From Bacteroidales bacterium (lineage in GTDB: Bacteria; Bacteroidota; Bacteroidia; Bacteroidales; UBA932), in the NCBI GenBank assembly GCA_017471085.1, contig JAFUWW010000029.1, positions 1-12,408 on the forward strand: DNA of 12,408 nt, written 5' to 3'. Of this stretch, positions 1 to 7,022 are shown piece after piece. Numbering within the stretch: the stretch's first letter is position 1; every line of letters starts with the position of its first letter. Under the pieces are notes generated by a model. It did not search any database, was not told where the DNA came from, and saw only the letters and a program-made list of their open reading frames with translations. Made by a program: the position numbers and the translations under genes.

Positions 1-418
1 AGAGGTTCTTGATGCCGGTTTCCTTCATCTTCTCCAGGAGATAGTCCGTGATGTCCTTCATGCGGGCCTCGTACTCGGCGATGTCGTCGCAGTCCTCTAC
101 CAGGTCGATGTCATGGAAGCAGAAATACTCGATACCCAGTTTCTGCATGATCTCGAAGCCGGCATCGGCCTTTGCCCTGGCGCGGCAGTAGGGGCATTCG
201 CCCTTGTCCCATTCGTAGGAGCGGGTCTGGCCGCCGAACGGGTCTGCGGAGGCCTGTCCCAGGGTGTGCCACCATGCCATGGCGAACTTGAGCCAGTCCT
301 TCATGGGCTTGCCCATGACCATGCGGTTTGCGTCATAATAATGGAATGCAAGGGGGTTCTTGCTCTCGACTCCTTCGAAAGGAATCTTCCCGATAGTGGG
401 GAAATACTCTTTTGCCAT
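1..418 (-). CDS. xylA: Xylose isomerase, N-terminal part (cut by window edge)
   Basis: Interconverts D-xylose and D-xylulose in the cytoplasm, the first step of the isomerase pathway; XylB phosphorylates the product. The first 139 residues are visible and the rest lies beyond base 1. The N-terminus has the family pattern seen in Bacteroidales: MAKEYFPTIGKIPFEG, then DWLKFAMAWWHTL near residues 41-53, then FHDIDLV at 101-107, which carries the catalytic His102 and Asp105. The start is the ATG at 416-418; no Shine-Dalgarno sequence precedes it, as is usual in this phylum. It lies 27 bases after the xylB stop on the same strand with no visible promoter or terminator between them, so the two are probably cotranscribed. 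One oddity is a Cys-Pro-Tyr-Cys pair at residues 75-78. I am very sure of the family; the C-terminal metal ligands cannot be checked. Confidence 0.96.
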   Translation of the reverse strand, partial: MAKEYFPTIGKIPFEGVESKNPLAFHYYDANRMVMGKPMKDWLKFAMAWWHTLGQASADPFGGQTRSYEWDKGECPYCRARAKADAGFEIMQKLGIEYFCFHDIDLVEDCDDIAEYEARMKDITDYLLEKMKETGIKNL

Positions 419-445
419 AGTTTTATGTGATTAATGTAACTGTTT

Positions 446-1939
446 TTAAATGTATTGTTTCCAGCGCTCGTAGGCTTCGCGGTATTCCTGTTCGTGGTTC
501 GGGACGATCACGTCCAGCCTTTCCAGGGTGGCGAAGGCTTCGCGGTTGTCTTTGTAAACTCCTGCGCCGATGCCGGCACCCTTGGCGGCGCCCACGGAGC
601 CGTCGGTGTCGTACAGTTCGATGGTGGCGCCGGATACGCCGGCGAGCGTGTCACGGAAGATCTTGGACTGGAACATGTTGGCCAGGCCGGCGTGGATCTT
701 GTCCACCTTCAGGCCCATGGCTTCCATGATTTCGATGCCGTACTGGAAGGAGAAGACGATGCCTTCCTGGGCGGCCCGGATGAGGTGGCGCTTGTCGTGG
801 CGGTTGAAGTTGATGCCATGGATGCTGCAGCCGGTGTCCCTGTTCTCCAGCATGCGTTCCGCACCGTTGCCGAAAGGCAGGATGGACACGCCGTCCGAGC
901 CGATGGGAACCTCTGCGGCCACTTCGTTCATATCGGCGTAGGAGATGCCGGCGGGAGCGACGTTGCGGCGGATCCAGGAGTTCAGGATGCCGGTGCCGTT
1001 GATGCACAGCAGCACGCCCAGGCGCGGATCTTCCGCCGTATGGTTCACATGCGCAAAGGTATTGACACGGCTCAGCGGGTCGTAATTCACCTGGCCGATG
1101 ACACCGTACACCACACCGGAAGTGCCGGCCGTGGAGGCGATTTCTCCAGGGTTGAAAACGTTGAGGCTGAGAGCATTGTTCGGCTGGTCGCCTGCGCGGT
1201 AAGTGACGGGGGTCCCTTCTGCCAGGCCCAGGTATTCCGCCGCTTCCCGCGTGAGCGTACCCTGCACGCCGAAGGTGGGCCTGCGCTGGGCGAGGATGGT
1301 TTCGTCGAAGCCGAAATACTCCAGCAGTTCGCGGCTGGGCGTATTGGTGCGGAAGTCCCAGAAAATACCCTCCGACAGACCGCTGACGGTGGTGCAGACA
1401 CTGCCGGTCAGGCGCATGGCGATATAGTCGCCGGGCAGCATCACTTTCCAGATGCGGTTGTATACGTCCGGCTCGTTCTCCTTCACCCAGGCCAGTTTGG
1501 CGGCGGTGAAGTTACCGGGGGAGTTCAACAGATGGGGGAGACAGTAGTCTCTGCCCAGTGCCTCGAAGGCTTTCTGGCCATAGGGAACGGCGCGGGAGTC
1601 GCACCAGATGATGGACGGACGGAGTACGTTCAGGTCTTTGTCCACGCACACCAGACCGTGCATCTGATAAGAAATGCCGATGGCCTGGATGTCTTTTTCC
1701 GTAAAGGATTTGCTCTGCAGGGAAGCCTTGCGGCGCACCTGGTCCAGGATATCGTCCGTAGCCAGTTTCAGGTTGCCCCACCACATGGCGGGATCCTGCT
1801 CCGCCCATCCCGTTTTCTTGGAGATGATGGGCGCCTCAGACTTGGGATAGAAGGCTGTTGCAACGCATTTTCCGGTTTCGGCATTCACCAGGGATGCCTT
1901 GACGGAGGAACTGCCGATGTCATAACCGAGTAGGTACAT
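446..1939 (-). CDS. xylB: Xylulokinase (FGGY family)
   Basis: Phosphorylates D-xylulose with ATP to D-xylulose 5-phosphate, which enters the pentose phosphate pathway. At 497 residues it has the normal length for an FGGY kinase. The N-terminal phosphate-binding segment is at residues 3-15 (LLGYDIGSSSVKA). GWAEQDPAMWW follows at 44-54, and the xylulokinase signature YQMHGLVCVDKDLNVLRP spans 91-108. The RAGDQPNNAL stretch holds the predicted catalytic Asp251. A C-terminal ATPase-type glycine motif (STAGTSGVVYG) follows soon after. It is the first gene of the xylB-xylA operon, with a good Bacteroides-type promoter just upstream and a leader of only about 20 bases. Nothing looks damaged. The MHG signature favours xylulose over ribulose or glycerol as substrate, and the xylA neighbour supports that. 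Confidence 0.96.
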   Translation of the reverse strand: MYLLGYDIGSSSVKASLVNAETGKCVATAFYPKSEAPIISKKTGWAEQDPAMWWGNLKLATDDILDQVRRKASLQSKSFTEKDIQAIGISYQMHGLVCVDKDLNVLRPSIIWCDSRAVPYGQKAFEALGRDYCLPHLLNSPGNFTAAKLAWVKENEPDVYNRIWKVMLPGDYIAMRLTGSVCTTVSGLSEGIFWDFRTNTPSRELLEYFGFDETILAQRRPTFGVQGTLTREAAEYLGLAEGTPVTYRAGDQPNNALSLNVFNPGEIASTAGTSGVVYGVIGQVNYDPLSRVNTFAHVNHTAEDPRLGVLLCINGTGILNSWIRRNVAPAGISYADMNEVAAEVPIGSDGVSILPFGNGAERMLENRDTGCSIHGINFNRHDKRHLIRAAQEGIVFSFQYGIEIMEAMGLKVDKIHAGLANMFQSKIFRDTLAGVSGATIELYDTDGSVGAAKGAGIGAGVYKDNREAFATLERLDVIVPNHEQEYREAYERWKQYI

Positions 1940-1965
1940 GTTAAAAGGTTTTAGCGTTTATAGTG

Positions 1966-1997
1966 CAAAGGTAGTGAATAATCTTATAAAAAACAAA
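1966..1997 (-). promoter_or_regulatory. Promoter of xylB-xylA
   Basis: Read on the minus strand, TTTG (1994-1997), a 20-base spacer and TACCTTTG (1966-1973) match the Bacteroides consensus (TTTG near -33, TAnnTTTG near -7). Transcription would start near 1960, leaving about 20 bases before the xylB ATG. The -33 box overlaps the stem base and T-tract of the terminator just upstream. Confidence 0.75.
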
Positions 1998-2027
1998 GGG
2001 ACAGGCTAAAAAGTAAGCCTGTCCCTT
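1985..2027 (-). terminator. Rho-independent terminator behind the gene remnant
   Basis: A perfect 12-bp stem (AAGGGACAGGCT at 1996-2007 pairing with 2016-2027) closes an 8-base loop. On the minus strand it is followed by TGTTTTTTAT, so it terminates minus-strand transcripts. It lies 19 bases beyond the stop codon of the gene remnant at 2047 and directly ahead of the xylB promoter, insulating xylB from uxuA-uxuB read-through. Confidence 0.8.
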
Positions 2028-2046
2028 GGATGGAGTGCGCAAGATG

Positions 2047-2229
2047 CTATTCCATATAGTAGAGCTTCAGCGGAGTGTAGCCCTCGCCGGTGGAGTTGCT
2101 CTCGTTGGAGAAGCGGTAGTCGCTGCTCCAGCTGATGTTGCCGTGGCTTCCGTCGTTCTCCCAGATGATTTCCTTCACAATCTCCCAGTTCGTCCAGCAC
2201 CCGGTCTTGTACGCGCAGGTTCTGGGCGA
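2047..2229 (-). pseudogene. 3' remnant of an unrecognised protein gene
   Basis: On the minus strand one frame reads about 60 codons of protein-like sequence, including CWTNWEIVKEIIWEND and GEGYTPLKLYYME, and ends in TAG at 2047-2049. The composition (many Trp, Tyr, Asn and Ser) suggests a secreted beta-rich domain; I do not recognise the family. The frame stays open upstream to about 2285 but contains no ATG, and past 2229 the DNA turns AT-rich and stops looking coding. It therefore appears to be the tail of a larger gene whose 5' part was deleted, with its terminator intact. A 64-codon ATG frame at 2006-2200 on the same strand reads in another register and runs into the terminator stem, so I prefer this frame. 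A small intact gene using a non-ATG start is possible but less likely. Confidence 0.5.
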
Positions 2230-2322
2230 AATGCTAAATGGTTTTATATAGCGAAGATAATAAAAATAATAATGGTGAAAATATTAATAAAAAAATTTCC
2301 TTTTTGATAGCATGAAAAATAC
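2230..2322. other. AT-rich spacer, no gene seen
   Basis: This stretch is dominated by A and T, with runs such as AATAATAATGG and a long A tract near 2288-2295. It contrasts sharply with the GC-rich flanks. I see no promoter matching the TAnnTTTG consensus that would drive the remnant, and no RNA gene. Confidence 0.5.
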
Positions 2323-2358
2323 AAACAGAGAGCGATTTATGAAAACCGCTCTCTGTTT
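2311..2358 (-). terminator. Terminator of uxuA-uxuB
   Basis: The 12-bp arms AAACAGAGAGCG (2323-2334) and its complement (2347-2358) are perfectly paired around a 12-base loop. On the minus strand the hairpin begins 18 bases after the uxuB stop and is followed by GTATTTTTC, a modest U-tract. The outer bases 2311-2317 and 2359-2362 can extend the pairing past a bulge. The plus-strand side lacks a comparable T-run. Confidence 0.7.
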
Positions 2359-2376
2359 CATGTCCTCCGGAACCGG

Positions 2377-3963
2377 CTACCGGGCTTCTGTGTATTTATG
2401 CAGGGTGGCACGTACGGCACCGGGCCCGGCGTACAGTTCACGGACCATTCCTTCAATCTGTCCTCCCAGGCCGGCCTCGTACAGGTTGAGCCCGAAGACA
2501 TCGGCCCTGGAGAAGAGTTCCTTCAGGCAGGAATAGTCCTGTTCCGGCCGGCCCACCTCCAGCGGGGCCACGATGGCCTGAAGCTGCTCGAGCATCGGGT
2601 CCGGCGACGGCTCGAAGGGCGTTCCGTCGTCCCGGATGCCTTTCAGGTAGCGGGCATATCCGGCCAGGGTCAGGGGAATGAGCACCAGGTTGGACATATC
2701 CAGCCCGCGGGCGATGTATTTCTTGATGGTCTCGCCGAAGCGGATGGGCAGTTTCTGGCTGGTGTCCATGGCGATGCGCTGCGGGGCGTCCGGCATGAAG
2801 GGGTTGGGCAGCCGCCGGTTGATGACGGCGCCGATGAATTCGTACGGATTGAGCACAAGGGGGTCGGTGACCACCGGCATGGCCTCTATATAGCCCAGCT
2901 TCTGCACGAAGGGACGGAGGTCCGGATCCTGCATTTCGGCCGATATGAGCGTGTAGCCCAGCATGCAGCCGTAGATGCTCATGGCGGTGTGGAGCGGATT
3001 CAGGCAGGTGGTCACCTTCATCGTCTCCACCTTGTCCACCGTTTCGCGCGTGGTGTAAAGGGCGCCGCCCATCTCCAGCGGAGGCCGTCCGGCGGTGTAG
3101 TTGTCTTCGATGACCAGGTACTGCACCTCTTCGGCGTTGACGAACGGGGCGGTGAAGGTGTGCTTCTGCGTCTCTATGTATTGATTGTCTTCGAATCCGT
3201 CGGCCTCCAGGAGCTCTTTCACTTTCTGGTGCGGACGGGGCGTGATCTTGTCGATCATCGACCAGGGGAAGGTGATCTTCTTTTCGTCCCTGAGCCACTG
3301 CAGGAAAGCCTCGGGCACCAGGCCATCCTTCACCCAGCGCTCCGCATAGGCGAAAACGCCGGCTTTCACCTTGTCGCCGTTGTGGGAGCAGTTGTCCATG
3401 GACTGGACGGTCAGGGGGAACTGGCCGGCCTTCCAGCGCTCAAACAACAGGGCCGTAACCTTTCCCATGGCGAACACCGGAGAGAGTCCGCGGGCAAGGT
3501 CCGCCTCGTTGAATCCGTACCCCTTTTCCGTGATGGTGAAAGAAATCATCTGCAGCGACGGCGCCTGGAAAATCTCCACCAGCCGCTGCCAGTCGGGGAA
3601 GGCATAATCGGCCTTGAGGGCCTCTGTGACGCTGGCAATCACTTTTTTGCCGATGGTGCCGTCGGAGCACAGGCTTACCGCAAGCGACAGGTTGCCGTAA
3701 GGGGTATAGGCCTTGTCGATGACCTCGAAGTCGAAGGTTTCGGCCACGATGACGCCGCGGTCGTATTTCCCCGTATTGAGGGCGTCGTTGAGGAGGGCCG
3801 CCGGGAAGGCCCGGAAGATGTTTCCTCCGCCGAAGTGCACCCAGGTGGGCTGGGCTGCGGTCTTCTGCCGCACGGCCTGAATATCGAATGCAGGGAGCTC
3901 ATAACCTTTCCGCTCCCACTCTGCGGCATTGAAACGGCCGCTCAGGATGTCTGTCAGCTTCAT
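2377..3963 (-). CDS. uxuB: Fructuronate reductase / mannitol dehydrogenase-family oxidoreductase
   Basis: Predicted to reduce D-fructuronate to D-mannonate with NADH in the cytoplasm, one step before UxuA in glucuronate breakdown. The frame is open from an ATG at 3996. I chose the ATG at 3963 because it lies one base after the uxuA stop (TGA-T-ATG) and avoids a 32-base overlap, giving 528 residues. The nucleotide-binding segment is at residues 40-52 (TWVHFGGGNIFRA), with SMDNCSHNG at 188-196 and FPWSMIDKITPRP at 232-244. The catalytic Lys-Asn-His set lies in KVTTCLNPLH (K316, N322, H325). The spacing is Lys-x5-Asn, one residue longer than the Lys-x4-Asn of classical mannitol dehydrogenases. 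Tagaturonate reductase is the main alternative, but cotranscription with uxuA favours fructuronate. A terminator follows. Confidence 0.88.
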   Translation of the reverse strand: MKLTDILSGRFNAAEWERKGYELPAFDIQAVRQKTAAQPTWVHFGGGNIFRAFPAALLNDALNTGKYDRGVIVAETFDFEVIDKAYTPYGNLSLAVSLCSDGTIGKKVIASVTEALKADYAFPDWQRLVEIFQAPSLQMISFTITEKGYGFNEADLARGLSPVFAMGKVTALLFERWKAGQFPLTVQSMDNCSHNGDKVKAGVFAYAERWVKDGLVPEAFLQWLRDEKKITFPWSMIDKITPRPHQKVKELLEADGFEDNQYIETQKHTFTAPFVNAEEVQYLVIEDNYTAGRPPLEMGGALYTTRETVDKVETMKVTTCLNPLHTAMSIYGCMLGYTLISAEMQDPDLRPFVQKLGYIEAMPVVTDPLVLNPYEFIGAVINRRLPNPFMPDAPQRIAMDTSQKLPIRFGETIKKYIARGLDMSNLVLIPLTLAGYARYLKGIRDDGTPFEPSPDPMLEQLQAIVAPLEVGRPEQDYSCLKELFSRADVFGLNLYEAGLGGQIEGMVRELYAGPGAVRATLHKYTEAR

Positions 3964-3964
3964 A

Positions 3965-5218
3965 TCAGTCGAAAAAACCGGGTTGTTTGTATTCAATGCC
4001 CAGCTCGCGGTCTACCGTGGCCAGGATGCCCTGTACCTGCCCCATGGCGAACATGCGGCCCAGCAGGGTGTAGCCGGCATTGTGTCCGTGGCTGGATTCG
4101 TCCATGATGCCGCCGGGCTCGTCGGTGAAAGTCATGCCGTGGTCCACGCGCATGGGCAGCTTCGGATTCTCCTTCTCGAAGATCCGGCACAGCTGGATCA
4201 GATCGGCCCTGCCGCCCAGGTGGGAGGCTTCGGTGAAGTCGCCCGTGGGGAAGATGTGGCAGGAGCGCAGGTGGACGAAATGGGTGCGGGAAGCGAATTT
4301 CTCCGCCAGTTCCACTACGTTGTTGTAGGCCCCGGCCGACAGGCTGCCGGCGCAGAAAGTGAGGCCGTTGTGCTTGTTGGGGACGGCGTCCAGCAGCCAC
4401 TGGATATCCTCTTCCGTGCGGACGATGCGGGGGAGCCCCAGCACCTCGATGGGCGGATCGTCCGGGTGGACGCACATGTTCATCCCGTATTCCTCGCAGG
4501 TGGGCATGATGGCTTCCAGGAAGTATTTCATGTTCTCCCTGAGCTGTTTTTTGCCGATTCCCTTGTACAGTGCCAGGAATTCGCGGAATTTCTGCACGGG
4601 GGCCTCGTCATTCTCGGAGAAGTTGCCGCTGACGAATCCCTGGGTCTTGATGATGATGTTCTCCACCAGCTGGTGGTCTTTCTCCGGGGTCATCGTCTTG
4701 GCAAGGGCGTCGGCCTCTGCCAGCACGTCCCGTCCTTCGCCGTAGCCGTCGGGGAAACGGAAGCGAGCCCACTCTTCACGGGCGCCTTCGCGTTTGAGGA
4801 TGTAGATGTCGAAGTAGGCGAACTCCGCGTAGTTGAAATAGAGGTTCGTGCTTCCGTTGGGATTCCTGTGGAGCAGGTCGGTCCTGGCCCAGTCCAGCAC
4901 CGGCATGAAGTTGTAGCAGATGCAGTGGATGCCCTCTGCGGAGAGGTTTCTCAGCGATTCTTTGTAGACTTCTATCTGATGGTCGCGGTCCGGTCCGCCA
5001 TATTTGATGGTCTCCACCACCGGCAGGCTTTCCACCACGCTCCACCGCATCCCGAAGCTCTCGATATAGGTCCGTAATTCATGAATCTTCTCACGGGTCC
5101 ACACCTCGCCGAGGGGAACGTCGTGCAGGGCGGTGACGATGCCTTCCACCCCGATCTGGCGCAGCATGGCAAGGGTGATTTTATCCTTGCGGCCGAACCA
5201 TCTCCATGTTTTTTCCAT
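3965..5218 (-). CDS. uxuA: Mannonate dehydratase
   Basis: Dehydrates D-mannonate to 2-keto-3-deoxy-D-gluconate, which a KDG kinase and aldolase (not in this window) would split. At 417 residues it is a typical full-length UxuA with a TIM-barrel fold. Visible family signatures include TWRWFG at 4-9, TALHDVPLGEVW at 29-40, ESLPVVETIKYG at 63-74, CYNFMPVLDWARTDL at 101-115, CVHPDDPP at 249-256, and TFCAGSLS at 287-294. The FVHLRS segment (314-319) and VDHG (358-361) carry further conserved histidines. The His and Cys residues in these motifs presumably bind the metal; that assignment rests on family knowledge. It is first in the uxuA-uxuB operon and diverges from the xylan-degradation operon, sharing a 225-base control region with it. 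Confidence 0.95.
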   Translation of the reverse strand: MEKTWRWFGRKDKITLAMLRQIGVEGIVTALHDVPLGEVWTREKIHELRTYIESFGMRWSVVESLPVVETIKYGGPDRDHQIEVYKESLRNLSAEGIHCICYNFMPVLDWARTDLLHRNPNGSTNLYFNYAEFAYFDIYILKREGAREEWARFRFPDGYGEGRDVLAEADALAKTMTPEKDHQLVENIIIKTQGFVSGNFSENDEAPVQKFREFLALYKGIGKKQLRENMKYFLEAIMPTCEEYGMNMCVHPDDPPIEVLGLPRIVRTEEDIQWLLDAVPNKHNGLTFCAGSLSAGAYNNVVELAEKFASRTHFVHLRSCHIFPTGDFTEASHLGGRADLIQLCRIFEKENPKLPMRVDHGMTFTDEPGGIMDESSHGHNAGYTLLGRMFAMGQVQGILATVDRELGIEYKQPGFFD

Positions 5219-5289
5219 AATATAAGTATCTGTTTTAGTGATTCGGGCCCCAAGTTACATAAAAACGGGCAATAAAAAAAGATGTTTTC

Positions 5290-5319
5290 CAAATATGACA
5301 TTTTATGTGTCAAAAACAA
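5290..5319 (-). promoter_or_regulatory. Likely promoter of uxuA-uxuB with an operator-like palindrome
   Basis: On the minus strand TTG (5317-5319), a 19-base spacer and CATATTTG (5290-5297) fit the Bacteroides pattern with one mismatch in the -7 box. The leader would be about 65 bases. The spacer contains an interrupted palindrome, TGACA-N7-TGTCA (5296-5312), where a repressor could block polymerase. A closer candidate, TAACTTGG near 5256, lacks a properly placed -33 box. Confidence 0.45.
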
Positions 5320-5394
5320 CAATTTTGGTTGATTTTTTCAATGGACTGAGACATTTGTAACAGGATTCGTGAAGAAAATGAAGTAACTTTGTAC

Positions 5395-5423
5395 TTGTGG
5401 AAAAGCAAAATAAAGTATTTTTG
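5395..5423 (+). promoter_or_regulatory. Likely promoter of the esterase-transporter-GH43-GH67 operon
   Basis: TTG (5395-5397), an 18-base spacer and TATTTTTG (5416-5423) fit the Bacteroides promoter pattern and would give a leader of roughly 14 bases. A second perfect -7 box, TAACTTTG at 5384-5391, would give a longer leader of about 46 bases, but its nearest TTTG (5354-5357) lies 26 bases away, too far for the consensus. Either or both may be used. Confidence 0.45.
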
Positions 5424-5443
5424 TGCATATAGAGCATCGGATT

Positions 5444-7012
5444 ATGAAGAAATGTATCATTCTGGCCTTCGCCCTGTTGTGCATGGCCTGTACCCAAGCT
5501 CCGGTCCGTCTTCCTGCCGTTTTCTCGGACCACATGGTGCTCCAGCGGGACCGTCCGGTCCCCGTTTGGGGCTGGACGGCCCCGGACGCCAAGGTCACCC
5601 TTTCGTGGCAGGAGAGCCGGATTGTCGCCAAGGCCGACGGCAAGGGCTTCTGGCAGGCGGAACTGCCCGCAACGCCCGCCGGCGGTCCGTATTCGCTGCA
5701 GGTGAACGGCACCCTGGTGGATGATATCCTGGTGGGCGACGTGTTCCTCTGCTCGGGCCAGTCCAACATGGAACTGCCCGTGAGCCGCTGCCTGGATGCC
5801 GTGGCGGAAGAAGTGAAAGGCTATTCCAATCCGCAGGTACGTTACGTCAAGGTCCCGCTTGCCTATGACTTCGACGGCCCGCAGGAAGACCTGCCCGCCT
5901 GCAAGTGGGAGGTGCTGGACAGCGACAGCACAGCCATGGCCTGGGGGGCGGTCTGTTATTTCACCGCCCGCTACCTGAGCGAAAAGACCGGCGTTCCGGT
6001 GGGCATGGTGAATTCTTCCGTGGGCGGATCTCCCATCGAGGCCTGGCTCCGCGAAGATGCCCTGCCGGACTATGCCCTCAAGGAGCTGCGCCTGTTCCAG
6101 GACAAGCACTATCTGGACAGCATCAATGCCTTCAACGCCACCCTTTATACCAACTGGCAGGAGGCCCACAACGCCCTTCCCGCCAACAAATCGGCCCGAT
6201 GGAAAAAGGTCGATGCCTTCAGCAAGTCATGGGCGGTGGACGCCAGGGGGGAGAACGTGTACGGCAGCCACCTGCTCCGCAACAGGTTTACCCTGGAAGC
6301 CGGGCAGACAGGCCCCTCCATCCTGCATCTCGGCGCCCTGGTGGATGCCGATTCCACCTTCGTGAACGGCGTTTACGTGGGCAACATCACCTATATGTAT
6401 CCTCCCAGGAACTACCGGGTGTCCGAAGGCGTGCTCAAAGAAGGGGAAAATGAGGTGGAGATACACCTGTACGCCTGCGGAGGCAATCCCGCCAGCTTTG
6501 TCCCGGACAAGGAGTACAGCCTGGAGACACCCGGAGGCAAGGTGTCGCTGCTCAAGGGGTGGGAGCACAAGGAAGGCCGCCGGATGCCCGCCCGCCCTGC
6601 CCAGGTGTTCCTCCAGTACAAGGCCGCCGGCCTGTACAATGCCATGGCCGCCCCGCTGCGCAACTTTGCCTTCGACGGTTTCATCTGGTACCAGGGCGAG
6701 AGCAACTGCGACAATGCCGCCAGTTACGGCGCCCTCCTGGAGACGCTCGTGAATACCCGCCGTCAGGAGCTGGAAACGCCTGATCTGAAGGCTTATATCA
6801 TCGAACTTGCCGCCTTCGAACACTCCGAGCTCACCGACAACGACTGGGGCTGGAACCGTGTGCAGAAGGAGCAGCGGCGCACCGCGGAAAAGATGAAAGG
6901 CGTATGGCTGGTCCCCAACGCCGACCTGGGCGAGTGGAACGACATCCACCCGCAGGACAAGAAGACTGTGGGTGAGCGGGTGGTAGCCGCCATCCTCCAA
7001 AGCAGACAATAA
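5444..7012 (+). CDS. SGNH carbohydrate (acetylxylan) esterase, SASA/CE20-like, probable lipoprotein
   Basis: Annotation pipelines would call this sialate O-acetylesterase, but the xylan setting suggests it deacetylates xylo-oligosaccharides. The catalytic blocks are GQSNME (nucleophile Ser107), VGGSPIEAW (193-201, oxyanion hole), YQGESN (416-421) and DIHP (500-503, supplying Asp and His). Between blocks two and three, roughly residues 265-345, lies a beta-rich insert (FTLEAG, GALVDADSTFVNGVYVG, GENEVEIHLY) resembling a sugar-binding jelly roll. That arrangement is reported for CE20-type enzymes. The N-terminus (MKKCIILAFALLCMAC) looks like a lipoprotein signal with Cys16 lipidated, although the lipobox is loose. 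An upstream GTG at 5423 is in frame, but it overlaps the promoter and would add seven residues ahead of the signal, so I use the ATG at 5444. It is first in its operon; the transporter starts 10 bases after its stop. Confidence 0.85.
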   Translation: MKKCIILAFALLCMACTQAPVRLPAVFSDHMVLQRDRPVPVWGWTAPDAKVTLSWQESRIVAKADGKGFWQAELPATPAGGPYSLQVNGTLVDDILVGDVFLCSGQSNMELPVSRCLDAVAEEVKGYSNPQVRYVKVPLAYDFDGPQEDLPACKWEVLDSDSTAMAWGAVCYFTARYLSEKTGVPVGMVNSSVGGSPIEAWLREDALPDYALKELRLFQDKHYLDSINAFNATLYTNWQEAHNALPANKSARWKKVDAFSKSWAVDARGENVYGSHLLRNRFTLEAGQTGPSILHLGALVDADSTFVNGVYVGNITYMYPPRNYRVSEGVLKEGENEVEIHLYACGGNPASFVPDKEYSLETPGGKVSLLKGWEHKEGRRMPARPAQVFLQYKAAGLYNAMAAPLRNFAFDGFIWYQGESNCDNAASYGALLETLVNTRRQELETPDLKAYIIELAAFEHSELTDNDWGWNRVQKEQRRTAEKMKGVWLVPNADLGEWNDIHPQDKKTVGERVVAAILQSRQ

Positions 7013-7022
7013 CACTGAAATT

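Noticed and set aside
455..1933. Plus-strand open frame of 492 codons opposite xylB
   Set aside because: Antisense shadow; xylB on the other strand has clear FGGY kinase motifs, a promoter and an operon partner.
2006..2200. 64-codon ATG frame on the minus strand
   Set aside because: It runs into the terminator stem, and its translation is Arg/Leu/Gln-rich. The neighbouring frame ending at 2047 is more protein-like and stops just ahead of the terminator.
3961..3996. Upstream ATG of uxuB at 3996
   Set aside because: It would overlap uxuA by 32 bases and add 11 residues outside the conserved fold. The ATG at 3963 follows the uxuA stop by one base, the usual coupled arrangement.
2398..4107. Plus-strand open frame of 569 codons opposite uxuB
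   Set aside because: Antisense shadow of uxuB with a His/Gly/Glu-rich, low-information translation. The minus-strand frame carries conserved enzyme motifs.
3929..5077. Plus-strand open frame of 382 codons opposite uxuA
   Set aside because: Antisense to a clear mannonate dehydratase, with no domain of its own.
5423..5443. GTG start for the esterase at 5423
   Set aside because: It lies within the -7 promoter box and would put seven residues, including several charged ones, ahead of a signal peptide that starts well at the ATG at 5444.
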